30,106 bases of DNA. Source: a virus. Both the position numbers and the translations under genes were made by a program. The stretch spans positions 1 through 30,106 of IMG/VR virus record IMGVR_UViG_3300040801_005862; one strand, written 5' to 3'. The first letter of the stretch is position 1. Every line of letters begins with the position of its first letter. The notes beneath the pieces were generated by a model. It worked only from the letters and a program-made list of their open reading frames with translations. It made no database searches and was not told where the DNA came from. Shown piece by piece: positions 24,339-30,106 of this stretch.

Positions 24339-25012
24339 CGCCGATCGACCCTCTCGCGCTGCTTTGCCCCTCGGCGCGACTGACAATGCTTTCGATAGAA
24401 CTGCCCTAGGTCGCCGTCGTAGGACTCGATGAACTTCTGAATTGCGTCGATAGCCTGCTGGGAATAGCCGTCCGTCTTTAGGCCAGTGGCAGGACCGTGT
24501 TGGTGGTAGTAATCGGGGTTCTCCTTGATCTTCAACTCGCACATCACCCCGTACAGCTTGTTCCTCGTGACGCCAACGCGCTGACAAACGTCCGTGAATC
24601 TGAAGGGGTGCGAATCTTTCGGGTCTCGCTTCTGCACGGCTACAAACGCAGTTCCGTCACCCGCCACCTCGGTAGCATCGAAGGCACCTCCTCGCCGTTT
24701 CACCGAAATAAAAAGGGTCGCGCCGGTCTCTGTCTGTGTGATCGGGAGACCGGCGATGCCCGGAAAAACACTCAACATGTCGCTTTGCGCCCTGACCCGC
24801 TCCAGTGTGTCGGCCGCCTCTCGGACGCTCACCTTGACATCATCGACGCCTTGGGTCGCTTTCTCAAGAATCGCGAGCGACCGCGCTGCGGCCACTGCGC
24901 GCTGCTTCTCACCGGCCTCTAAAAGCCTCTTGATCTGCTGGTGCTTCCGGTCGAGAAGTACTGCGCTGCTAGCTAGAGGAACGGTCGAGATCGGTAGGAC
25001 CAATGACCCCAA
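24335..25012 (-). CDS. HTH-like partner of the RelE-helicase, probably N-terminally cut by an IS end
   Basis: Reading from a TTG at 25012, ~225 residues. The frame continues open to 25153, but from 25077 upstream it is IS-end and unrelated sequence, so the native N-terminus is uncertain. A coiled coil (residues ~30-90, KQRAVAAARSLAILEKATQ) is followed by a C-terminal segment FRFTDVCQRVGVTRNKLYGVMCELKI, which looks like a winged helix. The stop overlaps the helicase start (ATGA), so the two form an operon. The family is unrecognised. It could be a regulator or antitoxin of the RelE-helicase. Confidence 0.55.
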   Translation of the reverse strand: MGSLVLPISTVPLASSAVLLDRKHQQIKRLLEAGEKQRAVAAARSLAILEKATQGVDDVKVSVREAADTLERVRAQSDMLSVFPGIAGLPITQTETGATLFISVKRRGGAFDATEVAGDGTAFVAVQKRDPKDSHPFRFTDVCQRVGVTRNKLYGVMCELKIKENPDYYHQHGPATGLKTDGYSQQAIDAIQKFIESYDGDLGQFYRKHCQSRRGAKQRERVDRR

Positions 25013-25076
25013 CTCATCCGAAAGATCTCTCCAAAAGACCTCCCAGAGGACCTTTTGAAAGATGTGAACTGAACTT

Positions 25077-25099
25077 GCTCTGTTGAATCCATTTGACAC
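25077..25099. repeat. Solitary copy of the IS end
   Basis: Matches 29993-30015 in 21 of 23 bases, same orientation. No transposase sequence follows; a broken chromosomal-looking gene does. It is a lone IS terminus left by deletion or rearrangement, and cuts into the HTH-like gene upstream. Confidence 0.7.
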
Positions 25100-25567
25100 T
25101 CTGCTCGAGGGGTACCAAGAGAAGCACGCCGCCGTGCTCTTCGGCCGCGTCAAGCTCTACGGCCATCGTGCCCACAACGACGCCGTCGGCGACGAGGTGT
25201 TCCCGCAACTGTTCGGCAACGGATCGCTCACGATCGCCGACGCCGATCGCTCGCTCCGCGTGTTCGACATGTTCGGCAACGAGGTGTCCCGTTCCTCCGA
25301 CACCATCTCGCTGCCGCTGGACGAGCACCCGTACTACGTCACCTCCGACGCGGGCCTCGCCTGGTGCCGATTGACGAGTTCGGCGACGAACAGACCGTTG
25401 ATTACGGCGGACGCGAACGTAGTTGTGAAGCAAGGCGGGCCGACCCCAACGGCTTCTACCACGGCGTGGCGGTGAGCTACCGCGGCGACTGGTTCGTGCT
25501 CCACGGTCCCCCGGCGCGATTCGAGCCAGGTGAGACAGCCCAGCCGGGCCTCTTTGCCGGACCGTAG
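25083..25567 (+). pseudogene. Remnants of a protein-coding gene with a frame change
   Basis: From just inside the IS end, one frame reads EGYQEKHAAVLFGRVKLYGHRAHNDAVGDEVFPQL and SLTIADADRSLRVFDMFGNEV to about 25370 (two blocks). These resemble the C-terminal end of a large glycoside-hydrolase-like enzyme. From 25364 another frame carries NGFYHGVAVSYRGDWFVLHGPPARF and stops at 25567. Either the gene has a frameshift near 25365 or two fragments were joined. The start is missing because of the IS end. It looks like host DNA broken by the element. Confidence 0.4.
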
Positions 25568-25632
25568 CAATCCAGCATTTCTGAGTGTTCCCGGCCGCAC
25601 GCCTGAAACACACGTCGAGGTACGGTGTTGGC

Positions 25633-26391
25633 GTGAAGCATTTTGGGTCCACGCTGTCCAGAGCTCTGACCGTCGAGCGGCACGTCCGCGAGGCCTACGC
25701 CAGCACGTCACCGAGCCGTCGGCTTCTGAAACAATGGCGAGGCGCCGCTCTCTGGCAACAAGCCCTCATGGTCGGTGGGTTGGTCTCCGTCACCGTTGGG
25801 ATCGTTTACGACGCACTGGATATCACGCCGCCTGGTGTCTGGCTGATGCTACTCGGCATGACCATGCTGGTCATCGGCGTCATCGCCGCCGAGCGGCGTG
25901 TTTTCCACGAGGCCTACAACGAGTTCGGCAACTTCCTGGCGGGTCGCCGCGATGAACCCTCTCGTTTGCGATACCTCGGCTTCCTCGATCAGCTCCGCAG
26001 ACGGACGGAGATCGACAGCCAGGATGTGATCGACGTGATCCCCAGCTTCGAGTCACGCATCAACTACCGCCAGTCGTTCCTGACCCGGTACCCCATCCTG
26101 ACACTCAACGGAATCATCGTGGGCATCCTCACCACGGCCGGCCTCAGCCACCCGGCCCTGTGGGCACCTCCGACGCCAATCGGACTCTACTTGCTCGCGC
26201 TCTCGGTCGTGTTATGGCTCGTCCTCATTCCCTACAGCCGCATGTACCGCGACCTCCGCCCGTCCCGCGAGACGCAGGAGCGCGAGCTCGTGACCTTCCT
26301 GCACCTGGCGGCGATGGACCTCAAGCAACCGGCGGGCGAGCAACGCCCTGCCGAAGGTCCGATATGCGACACCCCCGAAAAATCCTCGTAA
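25633..26391 (+). CDS. Four-helix integral membrane protein (unknown)
   Basis: 252 residues from GTG 25633 (a GTG at 25585 is the alternative). Hydrophobic segments lie near 44-61, 67-85, 155-175 and 185-203, giving two membrane hairpins separated by a soluble loop with the RYLGFLDQLRRRTEID stretch. The C-terminus is charged (SRETQERELVTFLHLAAMDLKQP). It lies between a gene remnant and AT-rich DNA, and no ribosome site is strong. Function unknown. Confidence 0.55.
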   Translation: MKHFGSTLSRALTVERHVREAYASTSPSRRLLKQWRGAALWQQALMVGGLVSVTVGIVYDALDITPPGVWLMLLGMTMLVIGVIAAERRVFHEAYNEFGNFLAGRRDEPSRLRYLGFLDQLRRRTEIDSQDVIDVIPSFESRINYRQSFLTRYPILTLNGIIVGILTTAGLSHPALWAPPTPIGLYLLALSVVLWLVLIPYSRMYRDLRPSRETQERELVTFLHLAAMDLKQPAGEQRPAEGPICDTPEKSS

Positions 26392-26580
26392 GTCACGCTT
26401 TTAAAGGTACTTACAAAGTCCGGTAATGTCGCTTATGTTCAATTACATGGAAGATAGTCCCCAGGTCTGCGCGAAACAGTAAGATGCGAGATAAGACCGG
26501 ATCGGCGTCTGAGGAACATACAAGCCTTGCTGATGGACCGATTCGTGCGGTCAGCTTTTCCAAGGGGAATCCAAACCACG

Positions 26581-26904
26581 ATGTTCTTACCGAAGCTCGA
26601 CAGCTACGCCCACTTCCGACATTTCAAGCTGCCTCCGGAACCAGATGGCACTGATGACGTTCTGATTCAACTGTTCCGACCAGATAACGAACCAAAGCCG
26701 CAAAACCATCTAGAGTCTCTAAGCAGATTTGAGCGCTGGCTCAAGCAGCCGTCTGTGAATCCAGAGGGGTTTCCCGAATATGCTAATGATATCGAATCTT
26801 CGGTCGGGGCATGGATATTTGTCTGTAGCCGCCATTGGGCTGAACGATATGAAACCCAAAAAAGCGCATGGAGTTGGGAGGAACCGCTGGCCGTGGAGCC
26901 CTGA
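26581..26904 (+). CDS. Hypothetical protein in lower-GC DNA
   Basis: From ATG 26581 the frame gives 107 residues (longer from 26527). It reads FLPKLDSYAHFRHFKLPPEPDG and ends AERYETQKSAWSWEEPLAVEP. Composition is normal for a soluble protein but I recognise no domain. It is antisense to the end of the truncated resolvase frame, whose family similarity stops near 26943; one of the two is therefore shadow in the overlap, and I favour this gene there. The 130 bp before it hold no gene I can support. Confidence 0.45.
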   Translation: MFLPKLDSYAHFRHFKLPPEPDGTDDVLIQLFRPDNEPKPQNHLESLSRFERWLKQPSVNPEGFPEYANDIESSVGAWIFVCSRHWAERYETQKSAWSWEEPLAVEP

Positions 26905-27257
26905 CGAGTGTAGTCCTTGCCACACTTGGTGTGGTTGGCTTTGATGGTGGTGTCGATCGTGGCGCCCTCACCGGCGAGCACCTTCAACCCGACGCCCTGC
27001 TCGCGAAGCTCGTCGACGAGCGTCACCAAGTGACGCAGCGACCGGCCGAGCCGGTCTAGCTTCCAGACGACGAGCGTATCGCCATCGCGAAGCGATCTGA
27101 GGCAGGTTTCCAGGCCGGGCCGGTCGGCCTTGCCGCCGGACGCCTGGTCAGTGTAGACGTGGCTGGGTTTCACTCCGGCAGCCGTCAAAGCGTCAGTCTG
27201 TAGGTCCAGCACCTGCGAGCCGTCGGCCTTCGAGACGCGGGCGTATCCGATGAGCAT
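26667..27257 (-). CDS. Serine resolvase, catalytic domain, C-terminally truncated
   Basis: From ATG 27257, residues 1-105 are a clean resolvase/invertase catalytic domain. They comprise MLIGYARVSKADGSQVLDLQ with Ser9 as nucleophile and Arg7, then HVYTDQASGGKADRPGLE, VVWKLDRLGRSLRHLV with the catalytic Arg pair, and VLAGEGATIDTT. The normal continuation into the DNA-binding helix-turn-helix is lost: beyond about 26943 the frame runs antisense to another gene. The protein would lack the site-recognition domain. An array of inverted motifs lies upstream (27273-27375). No cognate transposase is seen. Confidence 0.7.
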   Translation of the reverse strand: MLIGYARVSKADGSQVLDLQTDALTAAGVKPSHVYTDQASGGKADRPGLETCLRSLRDGDTLVVWKLDRLGRSLRHLVTLVDELREQGVGLKVLAGEGATIDTTIKANHTKCGKDYTRQGSTASGSSQLHALFWVSYRSAQWRLQTNIHAPTEDSISLAYSGNPSGFTDGCLSQRSNLLRDSRWFCGFGSLSGRNS

Positions 27258-27272
27258 GGCCCCTCCTTGAGC

Positions 27273-27375
27273 TGTTTCATAGACGGTCGTTTGTGAAACA
27301 CTTCACATCGACCGCATAATCGACGCGTCGAGTGCTTCACAACTCGTATCGTATTCTTTGTTTCACAAAGGGTCA
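27273..27375 (-). promoter_or_regulatory. Possible res site / operator of the resolvase
   Basis: Upstream of the resolvase start lie TGTTTCA at 27273-27279 with TGAAACA at 27294-27300, then TTCACA copies at 27302 and near 27336, and CTTTGTTTCACAAAG near 27356-27370. This spacing of related inverted motifs over ~100 bp is typical of res sites with three subsites. Confidence 0.45.
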
Positions 27376-27503
27376 ATACAAAACTCCACCCGCCCGGCCC
27401 TTGGTCGTGCGTGACGGCAGAGCCTTGAGCAGGTCGAACGCCGACCGCCGCGGGCTCGGCAGTAGGGATAGAAATCAAGGAATCGGTGAAGCCGCTTCGT
27501 CGA

Positions 27504-27839
27504 TCAGGCGTGCACCGGCTCGCGAGGAGTCGCATCAGGCACGAACGACACGTGGACGTGCATGTCGAGGGCCTCGGCGATCCGACGCAGCATCCGCAGC
27601 GTGTGGCCCTGGTACTCGGCGTCTTCCAGGTCGGAGATGATCGACTGGCTCGTGCCGATCCGCTTGGCGAGCTGGGCCTGAGTCAGGCCGGCCGCGGTGC
27701 GGGCGGCATGAATCTGCTCGCCGACCTCCATGTCCTGCTTGATCCGCTCGATCTCGCCCTGGCGTTCGGCGTCGTCGCCGAAGTGGTGACGCAGCACCTC
27801 GACGGCGTTGGCGGTGGTTCGTTGCTTGGTCTTGCTCAT
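27504..27839 (-). CDS. higA: HigA-type XRE antitoxin
   Basis: 111 residues. The helix-turn-helix AARTAAGLTQAQLAKRIGTSQSIISDLEDAEYQGH (residues ~45-79, as adjoining blocks) is an XRE-type domain; the C-terminus VHVSFVPDATP is short. It neutralises the upstream toxin and represses the operon in known HigBA pairs. The ATG overlaps the toxin's stop (27836-27839). The toxin-first order is typical of HigBA. Confidence 0.85.
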   Translation of the reverse strand: MSKTKQRTTANAVEVLRHHFGDDAERQGEIERIKQDMEVGEQIHAARTAAGLTQAQLAKRIGTSQSIISDLEDAEYQGHTLRMLRRIAEALDMHVHVSFVPDATPREPVHA

Positions 27840-28219
27840 GGCAATTCTCCTTCGTATCGGTGGGAGTCGGGGTCGGCCTCGTAGCGAAGCTTCCTCGCGA
27901 TCGCCCGGTCAATGTCGGCCGGGGGCACGGCCTTTTCCTTGGTCAGCCCGTGGGCCAGCAGCGCCACGCCGCGGCCATGAAAGAAGTACAGGACGCGGTA
28001 GTTCACGCGGCCCACGCGGACCCGCAGCTCGTAAATGCCGTCCCGAAGTAGATCGGCCTGCGGGCGTCGGAGCTCGTGCCCCATCGCCTGCAGCCGCTCG
28101 ATCGCGGCCTGGCACTTCACGGCGGCCCGTCGGTCCTGCTGGTCGAGCTCGACCAGCCAGTCCAACACCGGCACGTCGCCGGGGGCGTCCTGATAGAAAA
28201 ACACGTCGGTCTGCGGCAT
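27836..28219 (-). CDS. higB: HigB-type RelE-family toxin (Gp49-like)
   Basis: 127 residues. The sequence WLVELDQQDRRAAVKCQAAIERLQAMGHELRRPQADLLRDGIYELRVRVGRVNYRVLYFFHGRGVALLAHGLTKEKAVPPADI is the pattern of phage-derived Gp49-like HigB toxins (RelE superfamily, mRNA cleavage). Key blocks are LRDGIYELRV near residue 57 and YRVLYFF near 74, followed by LLAHGLTKK-type LLAHGLTKEK. Length is normal. A well-formed promoter lies upstream. No truncation is visible. Confidence 0.85.
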   Translation of the reverse strand: MPQTDVFFYQDAPGDVPVLDWLVELDQQDRRAAVKCQAAIERLQAMGHELRRPQADLLRDGIYELRVRVGRVNYRVLYFFHGRGVALLAHGLTKEKAVPPADIDRAIARKLRYEADPDSHRYEGELP

Positions 28220-28241
28220 CCTTACCTCTTATCGTCTTTTC

Positions 28242-28270
28242 ACGATATCGCATTTAGGCGATAATGTCAA
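28242..28270 (-). promoter_or_regulatory. higBA promoter
   Basis: On the minus strand TTGACA (28265-28270) and TATCGT (28242-28247) are separated by 17 bp. Copies of the GCGATA / TATCGC type overlap both boxes, a likely operator for HigA. Confidence 0.7.
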
Positions 28271-28295
28271 CCCTCGGAACCGATCCGAGAGGCTC

Positions 28296-28340
28296 CCCGG
28301 GGGCTTCCGGGGGGGAGCGGGATCGCTCCCCCGCCGGGGA
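28296..28340. repeat. Strong GC-rich hairpin
   Basis: GGGGGAGCG (28311-28319) pairs perfectly with CGCTCCCCC (28324-28332) over a 4-base loop, within a wider CCCCGG...CCGGGG frame. There is no T-run, so it is not an obvious terminator. Confidence 0.6.
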
Positions 28341-28401
28341 CGAGTGCCCCTAGGCCTGCCGGTCCCTGGCACGGAGCTCGGTGATGCGGTCGTTGAGCGG
28401 C

Positions 28402-28464
28402 ATGGCGAAGATCGACATCTACCAGGCGGTCACGCACCGCATCCTCGACACGCTCGACGGGTAA
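28402..28464 (+). pseudogene. ArdC-like N-terminal remnant
   Basis: MAKIDIYQAVTHRILDTLDG then stop: it matches the first ~20 residues of ArdC-type antirestriction proteins (single-stranded DNA binding N-terminus). Nothing of the rest is found. A coincidental short frame cannot be excluded. Confidence 0.35.
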
Positions 28465-28743
28465 CCGTCTCTTGGCAGCATCCTACTAGAACCACCGACG
28501 CTTACAGGAGCGTACCTCGTACACCACGCGAAAGACAAGCAGTTACACGGAAGCCAAAATCTACCTACTTCCGATCACCATCTCAGCCAAAGACTTCAAA
28601 GAATAAAGGCACTAAAACAGACACGTACATCTCGCTAGCAGAATGTATAACGCTTTCGAGCAATGGGTAAAATTAAATTCATCACTTGAATTGTATTAAT
28701 GTTGCTCGACGACCCTTTGAACACCAGCGGCGACTCACTATCT
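28465..28743. other. AT-rich stretch without recognisable gene
   Basis: About 280 bp with sharply lower GC than the left part. I see no long coding frame on either strand, no RNA gene and no clear repeat. It separates the ArdC remnant from the AT-rich minus-strand gene, and may be part of the same imported DNA. Confidence 0.5.
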
Positions 28744-29961
28744 TCAATGACGATGAGAATGATAAGAAGGAGAATTAGGCAACACCACGTATACACCAGG
28801 TTTTAAGCCTAAGAGATCTCGATAGCCTACAACAGAATTATTTTTTTGCACTTCCAAACCTGCCTGTTGAATACGACTGGCCATATACTCAATGTATGAA
28901 GTATCTGTAGCGCCAGAGAATGCTGACTGCGATTGAAGCCAAGTCTTGAATTCTTGGTCTAACCATTGCTTTGACGAAAGCACACTCAAAAGAACACGTG
29001 CAGCCGATCCCACAGAACTGTTTTCTACCACATCAAACGAAGCTATCTTCGACTGCAAACTGCCAATTATCGTAAAGTTCTGCGTCCCGTAGGCTGCGAG
29101 CTCGGTAACAAAAGACGCGATCACCGCCTTCAACATAAAATCGGCGGCGGCACTATCTTCGTTAATTCCACCAAGCAAATCCCGAGCCAATTCCCAGCTG
29201 CTTTCTGTAGCCAGAAAGATTTGAGTTAACGCACGCACCTTGTCGGTAGCTTCAACCGTATACATTAAACGGCTCTGCTCAGGCTCCAGGCTTACTATAA
29301 CTGACTCGATGACATTGCGACTAATTTCCTTAGGGTTCTCTAGTTGCAGCCATTGGAAAAAGCTGGTCCAAATAAACCATTCTTCATGCTTGAGTCGTTG
29401 ATTAAGTTGTACCACACGCTTGTCGCCAACGCTAGGCGATCGCGCGTAATGAGCAATGATTGCATCAAGCACAACACGACGACCAGTCAAGTGGCCACCA
29501 TATCCAGGAATACCGTTCGAATCACGAGTTGTAAATCGTTCCATCTCAGAATCAAGAATACCTAGCGCCTTATCCGGAATTGTCGACTGCGACAGAGCGC
29601 CTATAATGATAATCCAGGTCCTATCAATTTCATTTGTCTCGTAATATTCGAGAGCTTGACCGACAAGGTCAATCCGGTCATTATCCATTACACAAACAAA
29701 AGCGAGCAAAGGGTTGTCAAGCACAGCCTTGCTATCATTGAGCTCGGCCGCATCTCGTTTCATTGAGTCAAAAACCGGTTGTGGGAACTCGGCAATGAGT
29801 GGTCGCCAGTAGTTTTGGAAAACGTCCGTCTTTGGCCAAGTAAACACTATGGGATCCTCACTTTGCTCAGCCGAGACTGTGTCTTGTAGAGCAAAGCAAG
29901 CGAGCAACAGCAGGGCAATCATTAGATTAGACAACCGTCGTTTATTTACTAGTGCCTCCAC
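28744..29961 (-). CDS. Secreted or periplasmic protein of unknown family, AT-rich
   Basis: 405 residues. The GTG at 29961 is favoured because GGAGGT lies 5 bases upstream. The N-terminus KRRLSNLMIALLLLACFAL then SAEQSEDP is a signal peptide. The mature part is helical (ALGILDSEMERFTTRDSNG, VVLDAIIAHYARSPSVGDKR), somewhat like alpha-solenoid proteins; no known domain is recognised. GC content and codon use are clearly lower than in the phage genes, so it was acquired separately. It adjoins the right IS end, only 32 bp away; the frame reads on through the IS end upstream. Confidence 0.65.
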   Translation of the reverse strand: MEALVNKRRLSNLMIALLLLACFALQDTVSAEQSEDPIVFTWPKTDVFQNYWRPLIAEFPQPVFDSMKRDAAELNDSKAVLDNPLLAFVCVMDNDRIDLVGQALEYYETNEIDRTWIIIIGALSQSTIPDKALGILDSEMERFTTRDSNGIPGYGGHLTGRRVVLDAIIAHYARSPSVGDKRVVQLNQRLKHEEWFIWTSFFQWLQLENPKEISRNVIESVIVSLEPEQSRLMYTVEATDKVRALTQIFLATESSWELARDLLGGINEDSAAADFMLKAVIASFVTELAAYGTQNFTIIGSLQSKIASFDVVENSSVGSAARVLLSVLSSKQWLDQEFKTWLQSQSAFSGATDTSYIEYMASRIQQAGLEVQKNNSVVGYRDLLGLKPGVYVVLPNSPSYHSHRH

Positions 29962-29992
29962 TGCGCACCTCCAACAGACCAGTCTTGATCTT

Positions 29993-30015
29993 GCTCTGTT
30001 GAATTCATTTGACAG
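29993..30015. repeat. IS end (inverted repeat), right copy
   Basis: Exact reverse complement of 475-497. It lies 28 bp upstream of the right transposase start. Confidence 0.75.
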
Positions 30016-30043
30016 CCCGTTCGATCGGCGCTGAACTGTTCCT

Positions 30044-30106
30044 ATGAGCACGGACGCGCAGCCGGACCGGGTCCTTCGAGTCGTTCATCTTGCGTTGAGC
30101 TTGGGG
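30044..30106 (+). CDS. IS4/IS5-type DDE transposase, first 21 codons
   Basis: ATG at 30044; the visible part, MSTDAQPDRVLRVVHLALSL, differs from the left copy only by V for I. It is the same IS in opposite orientation, continuing beyond the window. Confidence 0.8.
   Translation, partial: MSTDAQPDRVLRVVHLALSLG

Noticed and set aside
28353-28403. 17-codon minus-strand frame opposite the ArdC remnant
   Set aside because: Starts on the same CATG as the plus-strand fragment; too short to support.
1-30106. CRISPR arrays, tRNA or rRNA genes
   Set aside because: No spaced direct repeats of CRISPR size and no tRNA T-arm with a matching acceptor stem were recognised.

Overview
The window is mostly GC-rich DNA of a type that looks planctomycete. 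That is an inference from the gene families: IS4/IS5-like transposases, a serine recombinase with its small helix-turn-helix partner, HARE-HTH proteins and a lambda-like tail module. It is an accessory region built of nested and broken mobile elements, cut at both window edges by two copies of one insertion sequence whose transposase genes point outward (1-446 and 30044-30106). A third, solitary copy of the IS end lies at 25077-25099.

Layout. 1-2970: left IS end, an integrase-type transposase remnant, and a phospholipase D-like gene preceded by the 5' part of an unrelated gene (probable deletion junction). 2974-16079 (minus strand): the late operon of a siphovirus-type prophage. In transcription order it has a small-terminase-like protein, large terminase, gpW-like protein, portal, head-tail adaptor, tail completion, gp10-like protein, tail tube, two tail assembly chaperones, tape measure and three distal structural proteins. 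It is damaged: the portal stops after about 190 residues and runs straight into the last 40 codons of an adaptor, so protease and major capsid genes are missing. An AbiE toxin-antitoxin pair sits between terminase and gpW-like gene. 16187-18492 (plus): HARE-HTH protein, small hypothetical, Fic protein with an unusual repeated operator, and a ribbon-helix-helix protein. 18515-20134 (minus): a phage primase fused in frame to the C-terminus of a DNA methyltransferase. 20258-22165: a hypothetical gene abutting a beheaded large serine recombinase with its HTH partner. 22194-25076 (minus): a two-gene operon of an HTH-like protein and a helicase that fuses a RelE-like domain to a UvrD-type motor; I regard this as the best candidate for an under-described defence or stress system. 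25083-29961: gene remnants, a membrane protein, a truncated resolvase with a possible res site, a HigBA-type module, an ArdC remnant and an AT-rich secreted-protein gene.

Taken together this looks like a decayed, non-productive prophage that has collected defence and toxin-antitoxin cargo, with in-frame deletions, frameshifts and IS ends marking the rearrangements. A second layer is a short motif (TTCCGGGG/CCCCGGAA) repeated at least 19 times in the phage late region but absent from the AbiE insert.
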